Counted from the stretch's first letter, positions 1 to 6,533 are shown. The stretch is DNA of 12,172 nt from an uncultured Bacteroides sp. (GCA_900555635.1 USLU01000110.1:1-12172), one strand, 5' to 3'. The notes: a model not told the origin generated them from the letters alone. Numbers and translations are program-made.

Positions 1-45
1 ATCCCGCATACAGATAGCAAACTTTAGCTATTACGTATGCGGGAT
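1..45. repeat. Inverted repeat with 11-bp perfect arms at window edge
   Basis: ATCCCGCATAC (1-11) is the exact reverse complement of GTATGCGGGAT (35-45). A second, inner pair, ATAGC (14-18) and GCTAT (27-31), lies inside it, so the whole could fold as one long hairpin. There is no strong T-run after it, so it is only a moderate candidate for the terminator of a gene left of the window. It could also be a protein-binding or recombination site belonging to the tyrosine recombinase downstream. Function is not decided by the sequence. Confidence 0.5.
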
Positions 46-347
46 TTAGTACAACGGACGGCTCCCTAAAATCCATCGTGCAAAGCTATGCCTAATATTC
101 TAATTTTTCAAAAGAAAGAATAGCGGTATTCTTTGTGTTATGTAAAGAAATATTATAAATGATATACATATCTAATTTATGCGTATGCATATTGGAGATA
201 TGTAATAAAAATATACTGATTACTAGAACGCGTATTTTAACTATATTTATCAGATAACTATTCTTAAAGTGGAAAAACTTTTTATTCCATTTCTTGTTTC
301 TTGCGTAACAGGCGGAAAAATAGTTCAGATAAGTAAGGTGAACTTCG
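46..347. other. Gene-free AT-rich stretch upstream of the recombinase gene
   Basis: I see no convincing coding region here. A reading frame open from a GTG at 269 runs into the recombinase, but its first 37 codons are rich in hydrophobic residues and cysteine, resemble nothing I know, and contain the best promoter-like box, so I treat them as leader. The only structure seen is the inverted repeat at 165-204. Confidence 0.5.
165..204. promoter_or_regulatory. 9-bp perfect inverted repeat, possible operator
   Basis: TACATATCT (165-173) and AGATATGTA (196-204) are exact reverse complements separated by 22 bases, which contain ATGCAT (185-190). The arms are AT-only apart from single C/G bases, so it is not a terminator. 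The spacing would suit a dimeric or looping regulator upstream of the recombinase gene. AT-rich DNA gives such repeats by chance fairly often. Confidence 0.3.
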
Positions 348-355
348 TACTTTTA
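348..355 (+). promoter_or_regulatory. Bacteroides -7-like box for the recombinase gene
   Basis: TACTTTTA matches seven of eight positions of the Bacteroides -7 consensus TAnnTTTG. It sits about 25 bases before the ATG at 380, giving a short leader. No good -33 TTTG is visible at the usual distance. If real, it lies inside the longer open frame that starts at 269 and so supports the start at 380. Confidence 0.35.
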
Positions 356-379
356 CGTCTCAAACAAAAAAAGCAAGAT

Positions 380-1600
380 ATGATAACATCAGTGAAACTT
401 ATGCTGAACAAGAGCAGGATATTGAATAATGGCAGTTATCCTTTAGTATTTCAGGTGATCCACAATCGGAGAAAAAAATTACTGTATACAGGCTACCGGA
501 TGAAAGAAGAGGTGTTTGACGAGTCGGAAGGGAAGATTATGAATGGCGTAGGTTCTACTTTTACGGCTACGGAGGTCGTGAAAATGAACCGCGAGTTGCG
601 GAAGATGCGGAATCAGATTGATATTCGGATCAGGCAGCTTGAGCGGACAAGAGAAGAATTTACAGTGGAGGATATTCTGACTCAAAATGCTTTTGGTACA
701 GGAAAATCACAGTTTTATTTATTGCGATATATTAATGCGCAAATTGAGCGTAAGCAGGAACTGAAGAAAGTAGGAATGGCTGCGGCCTACAAGAGCACCC
801 GTTCGTCGTTGGCAAAATTTATAGGTCGCCCTGATGTGCGGATGTCAGAGGTTGATTTGGCGTTCGTCAGGAGATACGAGGATTTTCTGTATAGTAATGG
901 TGCTTCTGGCAATACGGTAAGTTATTATCTGCGCAATTTGCGCTCTTTGTATAACCAAGCGGTAACGGACGGTTATCATCCTCGTGGCGAATATCCGTTT
1001 GCGAAGGCACAGACCCGCCCGGCGAAGACTGTAAAACGTGCTTTGTCACGGACGGATATGCAGAATTTGGCGGACTTGAATTTGGAGAATGAACCAGAAC
1101 TGGAATTTACCCGCGATCTGTATCTGTTCAGCTTTTATGCGCAGGGAATGGCTTTTGTCGATATTGTCCTTTTGAAGAAAACCGATATTTGTAATGGTGT
1201 GCTGACTTATTCCCGCCATAAGTCGAAACAGCTGATTCGTATAGTGGTGACTCCGCAGATGCAGGGCGTGATAGATAAATATAACACGGAGAATGAGTAT
1301 CTCTTTCCGATCATTAGCGGTGAATATGCTTCGGGATACCAAAAATACCGTCTGGCGTTAGGGCGTATCAACCGCCATTTGAAGAAAATCGCTGTTGTAG
1401 CTGATATTAAAGTACCGTTAACGACATATACTGCTCGGCATACTTGGGCTACCCTCGCACGTGACTATGGAGCTCCGATTTCTGTGATTAGTGCCGGACT
1501 TGGACACACTTCGGAAGGAATGACACGCGTCTATTTAAAGGATTTTGATGTATCCATGCTCAATCAGGTGAATAGCATCGTTACAAACTTATCCAAATGA
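380..1600 (+). CDS. Tyrosine recombinase (phage-integrase family, Bacteroides DNA-invertase type)
   Basis: Site-specific recombinase of 406 aa that cuts and rejoins DNA through a tyrosine intermediate. From the ATG at 380 the protein begins MITSVKLMLNKSRI, typical of Bacteroides recombinases, with an N-terminal arm-binding domain (about 1-90), a helical core-binding domain (about 110-200) and a catalytic domain (about 220-395). Visible catalytic residues are a lysine in HKSK (about 281-283), the arginine of YTARH (R353), the histidine of GLGH (H376) and the nucleophile in RVYLKDF (Y385). The position where relatives carry Arg in an RGM motif reads Q (AQGMAFVD, Q255), and the first catalytic His is Tyr, as in many Bacteroides members. 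The frame is open upstream to a GTG at 269, but that extension is unlikely to be protein. It lies next to the inverted 16-bp sites at 1674 and 2916, so the natural inference is that it flips the segment carrying the AraC gene. An integrase of a mobile element is the alternative, but I see no other element genes. Confidence 0.93.
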   Translation: MITSVKLMLNKSRILNNGSYPLVFQVIHNRRKKLLYTGYRMKEEVFDESEGKIMNGVGSTFTATEVVKMNRELRKMRNQIDIRIRQLERTREEFTVEDILTQNAFGTGKSQFYLLRYINAQIERKQELKKVGMAAAYKSTRSSLAKFIGRPDVRMSEVDLAFVRRYEDFLYSNGASGNTVSYYLRNLRSLYNQAVTDGYHPRGEYPFAKAQTRPAKTVKRALSRTDMQNLADLNLENEPELEFTRDLYLFSFYAQGMAFVDIVLLKKTDICNGVLTYSRHKSKQLIRIVVTPQMQGVIDKYNTENEYLFPIISGEYASGYQKYRLALGRINRHLKKIAVVADIKVPLTTYTARHTWATLARDYGAPISVISAGLGHTSEGMTRVYLKDFDVSMLNQVNSIVTNLSK

Positions 1601-1608
1601 AATAATTA

Positions 1609-1636
1609 TTTGTAATATAATCTGTTGAGAATTAGA
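1609..1636 (+). repeat. Direct repeat copy 1 (24/28 identical to 2859-2886)
   Basis: This stretch begins TTTGTAATATAAT and ends AATTAGA. It matches 24 of 28 positions of 2859-2886 in the same orientation. It starts nine bases after the recombinase stop codon, outside the putative invertible segment and just upstream of the promoter-like box at 1655-1662. It may be a regulator-binding site shared by the two promoter regions, or an accessory recombinase site. Confidence 0.6.
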
Positions 1637-1662
1637 AGATATAATATTTTTATTTATCTTTG
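1632..1662 (+). promoter_or_regulatory. Promoter-like sequence pointing into the putative invertible segment
   Basis: TATCTTTG (1655-1662) is a perfect match to the Bacteroides -7 consensus TAnnTTTG. TTAG (1632-1635) is a three-of-four match to the -33 element at a spacing of 19. Transcription would start about 1669, immediately before the recombination-like site at 1674. In the orientation shown it reads antisense toward the end of the AraC gene. If the segment were inverted it would read into the 5' end of that gene. A second TATCTTTG lies at 1702-1709, inside the segment, without a good -33 element. Confidence 0.4.
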
Positions 1663-1673
1663 CAATATTGTAA

Positions 1674-1689
1674 TCTATTCCGTAATAGA
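1674..1689 (+). repeat. Left inverted-repeat site of putative DNA switch
   Basis: TCTATTCCGTAATAGA has 6-bp perfect arms (TCTATT/AATAGA) around a 4-bp asymmetric centre CCGT. Its exact reverse complement is at 2916-2931. Two short inverted binding arms flanking a small asymmetric crossover region is how core sites of tyrosine recombinases are built, and the opposite orientation of the centres predicts inversion rather than deletion. Confidence 0.7.
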
Positions 1690-1720
1690 ATCATATTAAA
1701 ATATCTTTGTTTCTTAATAT

Positions 1721-1760
1721 ATTTCACGCTGCAAAGTAAATGAAATTTTTCAATATTGAA
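1721..1760. promoter_or_regulatory. Cluster of overlapping palindromes
   Basis: ATTTCA (1721-1726) pairs with TGAAAT (1741-1746); TGAAATTTTTCA (1741-1752) is itself palindromic with 5-bp arms, and TTCAATATTGAA (1749-1760) is a perfect 12-bp palindrome. On the minus strand TTACTTTG (1739-1732) is one base from the -7 consensus. If the segment inverted, this cluster would lie upstream of the fimbrial operon and the minus-strand box would point toward it. It could be an operator region or a weak terminator of the AraC gene. Confidence 0.3.
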
Positions 1761-1814
1761 TTTATCATAAAGTCCAATAATTTATTCATTTTGTACAGAT
1801 AGGGATAATAATGG

Positions 1815-2699
1815 CTAACTCGTTTGATTGGTTGCCTGACATTGCTCTATCAGTTGTTTGGGGGTACATCCGAAATGTTGTTTGCAGTAACGGTTGAAGT
1901 TACCTTGCGAATCAAATCCCAATTCTTCAATGATATCTTTTATACATACTCCCGGTTCCGTCATTTTTTCCAATATTCTTTGGTTCTTTTGTTTCAGCAT
2001 CCACTGTTTAGCTGTCATACCAAACACTTCATCGAATTTGGTAAAAAAACAGCTTCTTCCCATATTCGATAGTGAGATAAGCTGCTCTATATTATCTACT
2101 TTGGTATGATTGTGCATGACAAAATCTTTAAAATCCACTTCTTTTCCGATAATGGGGTGGAATAATACTGCAATCTCCTGTTTTTCATAAAACCCTCGTA
2201 AAAGAAAGAAAAACTCTCGTTGCATCAGCCCGTGTAAGTGTGCGCAACTCATTCCGTTTTTGATGCAGTGAGTTAATACTTCAAGAAATAGTGTTAATGG
2301 ATAGCGTATTTTAATTGGTGAAAAGTCATATTCAATGTTGTTGCATACATTTGATAAAGACTGTAATATGAGCTTGTCACAGTTCTCTGCAGGTATATCG
2401 AAAAACATGGAGAGCAGGCTTGAATCGGTTCCCGCAAATCCTTTTAGTCGGGAAGAACGAGGGATGAGTATCATTTCTCCAGCATGAAACAACTTGTTAT
2501 GAAACTGGTTGCAACTTATGGTGAAATCGCCTTTCAGGAAGAACAGGAGATAATTTTTTGTTGTATTATCTTCTTCAAATGCTGCATTCTTAGCGAATTC
2601 AAGATATTTAAATCCAGTTTCAATCGTTGTCATGTAGTTTTGACATGACCGATGTTCTTCAATATACAGAAGTTCGCTTTTTATATGTTTTGTTTCCAT
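1815..2699 (-). CDS. AraC-family transcriptional regulator
   Basis: DNA-binding regulator of 294 aa, presumably controlling the adjacent fimbrial operon. The C-terminal 95 residues form the AraC/XylS double helix-turn-helix: a first HTH around 202-225 (DNIEQLISLSNMGRSCFFTKF), the linker motif KFDEVFGMTAKQWM (about 221-234), and a second HTH around 252-277 with ELGFDSQGNFNRYCKQHFGCTPKQ, close to the family signature GFxSxxxFxRxFKxxFGxTPxxY. The first part (about 45-100) has the pattern of a cupin-like ligand-binding or dimerisation domain (FFLKGDFTI...AGEMILIPRSS). No membrane segment is seen. The ATG at 2699 gives the expected family length. AraC-type genes commonly stand beside Bacteroides fimbrial clusters. 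The odd point is that the whole gene lies between inverted recombination-like sites, so its orientation relative to the operon may be switchable. Confidence 0.93.
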   Translation of the reverse strand: METKHIKSELLYIEEHRSCQNYMTTIETGFKYLEFAKNAAFEEDNTTKNYLLFFLKGDFTISCNQFHNKLFHAGEMILIPRSSRLKGFAGTDSSLLSMFFDIPAENCDKLILQSLSNVCNNIEYDFSPIKIRYPLTLFLEVLTHCIKNGMSCAHLHGLMQREFFFLLRGFYEKQEIAVLFHPIIGKEVDFKDFVMHNHTKVDNIEQLISLSNMGRSCFFTKFDEVFGMTAKQWMLKQKNQRILEKMTEPGVCIKDIIEELGFDSQGNFNRYCKQHFGCTPKQLIEQCQATNQTS

Positions 2700-2783
2700 G
2701 GCAATAACTGTTTTGATTGTTTGGTCTGTTGCTTATCTGTTTGTTTCACAATTGTTTCAGTATCTATTTTTTTAATGAATTAT

Positions 2784-2798
2784 ATATCAAAATGATAT
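2784..2798. promoter_or_regulatory. Small palindrome between regulator and fimbrial operon
   Basis: ATATCA-AAA-TGATAT is a perfect 6-bp inverted repeat with a 3-base spacer in the divergent intergenic region. Its size and position would suit an operator, but the DNA is very AT-rich and chance is possible. Confidence 0.25.
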
Positions 2799-2858
2799 TA
2801 TTTATTTTGTTTGCTATGATTCATTGTATTATGATGTTGAAACATTTTATTATTAGTT

Positions 2859-2886
2859 TTTGTAATATAATTCTTTGATAATTAGA
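2859..2886 (+). repeat. Direct repeat copy 2 (24/28 identical to 1609-1636)
   Basis: This stretch has the same TTTGTAATATAAT start and AATTAGA end as 1609-1636. It lies inside the putative invertible segment, directly before the right site and the fimbrial operon. TAATTATG (2904-2911), downstream of it, is one base off the -7 consensus, with TTAG (2882-2885) at a spacing of 18, so a weak promoter for the operon may sit here. Confidence 0.55.
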
Positions 2887-2908
2887 TGTTTACTGTTTAT
2901 GTGTAATT

Positions 2909-2938
2909 ATGCATCTCTATTACGGAATAGAGATGCAT
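2909..2938. repeat. Right inverted-repeat site: 30-bp perfect palindrome with 4-bp core
   Basis: Arms of 13 bp (ATGCATCTCTATT and AATAGAGATGCAT) are perfectly complementary around the centre ACGG (2922-2925). The inner 16 bp (2916-2931) is the exact reverse complement of the left site at 1674-1689; outside those 16 bp the two sites differ. It lies 28 bases before the ATG at 2967, so it could also act as an operator or, if transcribed, as a leader hairpin affecting expression of the fimbrial genes. Confidence 0.75.
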
Positions 2939-2966
2939 AAGAAATAGTTTGAAAAAACTGTATATA

Positions 2967-3560
2967 ATGAATGATTGTATAAGAAATAAAGCCGGCATAC
3001 TTATTGGTCTATTTACTTTGCTAGGATGTTTTGCGGTTAGAGCACAAGATATAGCAGTAAAAACGAATTTACTTTATGGCGGGTTGTTACAAACACCAAA
3101 CATAGGGGTGGAATGGGGAATATCTCCCAAACTGACTGTTGATTTGTGGGGAGCCTACAATCCTTTTCCTTTGGGTAAGAATGGTTATGGTTCCAACAAT
3201 AGAAAAATGAAGCATTGGTTGATACAATCAGAGCTTCGCTATTGGCTTTGTGAACGGTTCAATGGACATTTCTTTGGCGGACATTTGTTTTATGGACAAT
3301 ATAATGTCAGTAATATTCGATATTGGGGACTAGGTGACTTTAGAAGACAGGGAAATCTTGCCGGATTCGGATTCAGTTATGGGTATCAGTGGATTCTTTC
3401 ACCACATTGGAGTATAGAAGGGACATTAGGGGTCGGCTATGCACACCTGCATTATAGTAAATACCCGTGTAAGGAATGCGGTGAGCGTTTAAGTGTAAAC
3501 AACCGTAATTATTTAGGGCCTACACGTGCCGCTGTATCTATCATATACTTACTTAAATAA
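2967..3560 (+). CDS. DUF3575-type envelope protein, first gene of the fimbrial operon
   Basis: Exported protein of about 197 aa. A signal peptide is visible: MNDCIRNK, then a hydrophobic stretch AGILIGLFTLLGCFAV, then RAQD with likely cleavage before Q. The mature part starts IAVKTNLLYGGLLQTPNIGVEW and is rich in glycine, tyrosine and tryptophan in alternating strands (DLWGAYNPFP, GFGFSYGYQWILSPHWSIEGTLGVGYAHL), a pattern of small outer-membrane barrel proteins. This matches the DUF3575 family, whose members are often encoded at the head of Bacteroides fimbrial clusters; the molecular role is not established. A CKEC pair lies near the end. I chose the ATG at 2967. An in-frame TTG at 2949 would add MKKLYI and is a real alternative. 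It is coupled to the next gene by a one-base overlap. Confidence 0.85.
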   Translation: MNDCIRNKAGILIGLFTLLGCFAVRAQDIAVKTNLLYGGLLQTPNIGVEWGISPKLTVDLWGAYNPFPLGKNGYGSNNRKMKHWLIQSELRYWLCERFNGHFFGGHLFYGQYNVSNIRYWGLGDFRRQGNLAGFGFSYGYQWILSPHWSIEGTLGVGYAHLHYSKYPCKECGERLSVNNRNYLGPTRAAVSIIYLLK

Positions 3561-4732
3561 TGTGCCAAATGAATAGTTTTCAGATTATAATACTTTCCTT
3601 TTTTATGAGTATAACGTTCATGTCAGTTTCCGCTCAAAATAATGATTCGATCAAGATCAATAATTTTTCTATAGAGAAGAATGCTCAAGGTGATTCTGTG
3701 AGTTTGAGATTTCATTTGATGATTGCTCCCGGCATTACAAAAGCAAATGATGAGTTGTTGCTTACACCTATATTGATAGATATAAAGGGAAATCACTCTT
3801 TTGCTTTCCCTGTCATACGCGTAAATGGCAAAATACGGGAGAAAATAGTTCGAAGACAAAAAGTGCTTCACTCATCAAAAGCAGAGAAAGACTTAATATA
3901 TACAGTATCCAATCGGCAATGGAATACAATAACATGTTCAACTCCGATGTTAGCCAATCAACTTTGGATATGGCAGGCAAAGTTAGTGTTACAGCGGCAA
4001 CTTAGAAATTGCTGTATGAAAAAGGAGTTGGATATGGTGGAATTGTTTACGTGGAACCGGACGGATGAATATTCTATTGTTAAGCCGGAAATAAAGAATA
4101 AGGTGGAAATACCGGAAATGTTACCGCATAAATGTGTTACGGAAGTACTGGCTGAAACAGAGAAATTTGTAGAACCCATAGATAACTATTCAGCGGGCAA
4201 AAGGATTCTGGCAGGCGAGCAGGAAGGAGCACAGATTGTTTATTTCAAGCTTGCAAAGGCAGAGATAGATAGCAATTATCTGGATAATGAGAGAGTGTTG
4301 GAACATATTATTGATGTAATTCGCCGTATTAGTGAAGATTCCGAAGTAGAGATAGCTCGCGTAGTGCTATTGGGGCTTTCCTCACCCGAGGGGGCTTTTG
4401 AATTCAACAAACGATTGTCTGGAAAACGAGCTGAAGCGCTGAAGCAATATATAGCCGACCGGATTGCTTTGGCGGATAGTTGCTTTGCGCTTGTGAATGG
4501 TGATGAGGGCTGGGAAGAACTACGTTATAAAGTGGAACATTCTGGTATGGAATACCGTAAGGAAGTATTGAATATTATTGATTCTGTTCCGATAATGAAA
4601 GGGCGTGAGGGACAGTTGCAACGTTTGAAAAGAGGAGTGCCCTATCGTTATTTGGAAGAACACTTCTTTCCGCAACTGCGTCGAGCAGGATACATCAAGG
4701 TGTATTACCGGATGAAGAATGGAACCGTATAA
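3560..4732 (+). CDS. DUF3868 domain / OmpA-like C-terminal protein of the fimbrial operon
   Basis: Exported protein of 390 aa with a signal peptide ending SVSA|QNN (about residue 25-26). The N-terminal part (about 30-120) looks like DUF3868, found in Bacteroides fimbrial loci. The C-terminal part (about 224-300) is OmpA-like: IVYFKLAKAEIDSNYLDNERVL, then LLGLSSPEGAFEFNKRLSGKRAEALKQYI, which contains the NxxLSxxRAxAL peptidoglycan-domain signature. It therefore probably links fibre assembly or anchoring to the cell wall. Its ATG overlaps the previous stop (TAATG), suggesting translational coupling; ATG 3569 is an alternative. Residues 122-167 look wrong: they are rich in W, C and Q, and codon-position composition favours the +2-shifted frame between about 3922 and 4066, which reads as plausible protein except for one TAG at 4003-4005. 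This suggests two compensating indels. The product may be altered or impaired in that segment. Confidence 0.8.
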   Translation: MCQMNSFQIIILSFFMSITFMSVSAQNNDSIKINNFSIEKNAQGDSVSLRFHLMIAPGITKANDELLLTPILIDIKGNHSFAFPVIRVNGKIREKIVRRQKVLHSSKAEKDLIYTVSNRQWNTITCSTPMLANQLWIWQAKLVLQRQLRNCCMKKELDMVELFTWNRTDEYSIVKPEIKNKVEIPEMLPHKCVTEVLAETEKFVEPIDNYSAGKRILAGEQEGAQIVYFKLAKAEIDSNYLDNERVLEHIIDVIRRISEDSEVEIARVVLLGLSSPEGAFEFNKRLSGKRAEALKQYIADRIALADSCFALVNGDEGWEELRYKVEHSGMEYRKEVLNIIDSVPIMKGREGQLQRLKRGVPYRYLEEHFFPQLRRAGYIKVYYRMKNGTV

Positions 4733-4775
4733 ATCTCAATATATAATAATTTATTTTTTAATCATAAAACGAAAA

Positions 4776-6533
4776 ATGAGAAAGAATTATTTTCTAATCG
4801 GAGTATTTGCGCTGGCAACAATAACGTTTGCTGCTTGTAGCAGTGAGGGCAAGCTAGGCGAAGAAAGAAGCGATGACAATGGTAATACCGAAGTCATAGA
4901 GGGAGAACCTACTTGGGCGAAGTTTACATTTAAACTGGGCAAAGATGGTGTTGTAGCACGTGCAACGGGTGACACACATGAAGGTACTACTACAGAAAAA
5001 AACATCAAAAATCTGCGGGCTTATATCTTCAATGAATCCGGTAGCTTTGAAGCAAAGACAGATAATGCTACTGTAGATGAACATGGCACGGAGCACACTG
5101 CTGTATTGAAACTAACTTCCGGTAAAAAGAAAGTGTATGTAGTAGCTAATATGCAGGACGACTGGATTACGTCTACCACTACAACTACTCAATTTGAAGC
5201 TGTTACTTTGACATATTGTACGAAAGCAGGGCGTATTGCCCATACCAAAGGTGTAGAAACGGCAGTTGCTGTATCGCGTGTCGGTAATTTTGATAAAATA
5301 TCCGGTAATGGGAATGCGGCGACCAATGGTTTCCTGATGGCAAACGTATTGAAGGCAACCGAATACACATTATATCCCGGGATTTCTGCTGAGGATTGCT
5401 CGAAACCGGCGTATGATAGTTCGGCGGAAATGAAGAAAAACAATCATTTGGAGGTGTTCATATCCCGTGCTGCTGCTAAGTTGCAGGCTACTTATGCAAA
5501 TGCGGATGCTTTGATATTGAAAGATAGTGAAAGTAATACATTAGGCAAATTACTTACTCCGACTTTTACGGTTCGTAATCTTCCGGTTCAGAGCTATATA
5601 TTTCTGCATAATCATGTTGATGGTTTCCTTACGCCGTTTTATACAATGACTAATACTAGCTCTACATTTGCAGATTTCGCTAAATATTATGACGAGGTGA
5701 ATGAGCCTAATTTGGATTTGAAAGCAAGTGCTGACGGGGAAGCTATAGAGTCTATATATTTGCCGGAGAACTCCAATCAGACACCGGTAAGGGGAAATAC
5801 TACTTATGTGTTGGTGAAAGGTGTATTTGCTCCGGCGGCTAATGTGATGATTAATGCTGTTGAAGTGAAAAATGATGGTAGCAATCTTAGTATCGAAAAT
5901 AAATTAGACGGAACTGATTATACTACAGGAGGAAAAGATGTACCGCCATATTTTATTGTCCCGGAATGGGAAAATCAGATTTATACGGCTCCTGCAGACT
6001 TTAGTGGAAACTTGGCAAACTATGGCTTGGGCATGATTTTAAAGACTTATTTGAATAAAGCCGGAAAACAGAAATGGTTAAATGCAGTAGACGAGGGAAG
6101 TGCTGTAGACGAAGGTGATATAGAAAATTCTGTAAGTGTATATTATGGAAGCTCATTCTCTACTTCTGAAGGTATTTATTCAGTTGTTACCATCAAGAAA
6201 TATTCGCATCCCAAGAATGCACTACCGGGCTATAAGGAAAGTATTGAAGGAACAATACGTATTTTCCAGTACACCGGAGGTACCTGTTACTATCGTGTGA
6301 ATGTTGAAGATAATATGGATGGAAAGACGGAAGCCAACAACCTGTTCTATTCGGTAATGCGCAACCGTTTTTACAATGTAAATATCTCAAAAATTACTTC
6401 AATCGGTTATCCTGATGATGAAGATGTTACCGTGGACCCGACAGATCCCATCAACCAGAAAACGTACATGCAGGCACATATCACAGTGGAACCATGGACG
6501 AAAGTTGAACAGGATGCAGAACTGGGAATGTAA
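4776..6533 (+). CDS. Major fimbrillin, Mfa1/FimA-type lipoprotein subunit
   Basis: Structural subunit of a type V pilus, 585 aa. The start at 4776 gives a clean lipoprotein signal: MRKNYFLIGVFALATITFAAC with the acylated cysteine at 21. A strand TWAKFTFKLGKDGVVAR ending at R62 precedes ATGDTHEG. In FimA/Mfa1 the leader strand is clipped after such an arginine so that the next subunit's donor strand can fill the groove. The body has the two-domain fimbrillin pattern (NLRAYIFNESGSFEAKT; HLEVFISRAAAKLQATY). The end matches the fimbrillin C-terminal domain: YYRVNVED, YSVMRNRFYNVNISKITSIGYP, and AHITVEPWTKVEQDAELGM. It is 43 bases after the previous gene and is followed by strong hairpins, as suits the most abundant product of the operon. 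The frame is open further upstream to ATG 4719, but that start would bury the signal peptide. Confidence 0.9.
   Translation: MRKNYFLIGVFALATITFAACSSEGKLGEERSDDNGNTEVIEGEPTWAKFTFKLGKDGVVARATGDTHEGTTTEKNIKNLRAYIFNESGSFEAKTDNATVDEHGTEHTAVLKLTSGKKKVYVVANMQDDWITSTTTTTQFEAVTLTYCTKAGRIAHTKGVETAVAVSRVGNFDKISGNGNAATNGFLMANVLKATEYTLYPGISAEDCSKPAYDSSAEMKKNNHLEVFISRAAAKLQATYANADALILKDSESNTLGKLLTPTFTVRNLPVQSYIFLHNHVDGFLTPFYTMTNTSSTFADFAKYYDEVNEPNLDLKASADGEAIESIYLPENSNQTPVRGNTTYVLVKGVFAPAANVMINAVEVKNDGSNLSIENKLDGTDYTTGGKDVPPYFIVPEWENQIYTAPADFSGNLANYGLGMILKTYLNKAGKQKWLNAVDEGSAVDEGDIENSVSVYYGSSFSTSEGIYSVVTIKKYSHPKNALPGYKESIEGTIRIFQYTGGTCYYRVNVEDNMDGKTEANNLFYSVMRNRFYNVNISKITSIGYPDDEDVTVDPTDPINQKTYMQAHITVEPWTKVEQDAELGM

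Larger units (their letters stand above)
1674..2931. other. Putative invertible DNA segment carrying the AraC-type regulator
   Basis: The segment is bounded by 16-bp perfectly matching inverted sites and contains only the AraC-family gene with its flanking intergenic DNA. It is adjacent to a tyrosine recombinase gene and ends about 36 bases before the first fimbrial gene. In the orientation shown, the regulator is divergent from the fimbrial operon. In the other orientation it would be the first gene reading toward the operon, downstream of the promoter-like box at 1655-1662. Phase-variable inversion next to surface-structure genes is well known in Bacteroides, though usually of short promoter segments. 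Whether this one inverts cannot be shown from one sequence. Confidence 0.6.

Noticed and set aside
269..379. N-terminal 37-codon extension of the recombinase
   Set aside because: GTG start, no family similarity, and it contains a promoter-like box.
1702..1709. Second perfect TATCTTTG box inside the invertible segment
   Set aside because: There is no -33 element at the right distance, and it would point at the end of the AraC gene in both orientations, so it was not listed as a promoter.
1824..2109. Open frames on + inside the AraC region
   Set aside because: They are shadows of the AraC gene; the minus-strand frame has the full double HTH signature.
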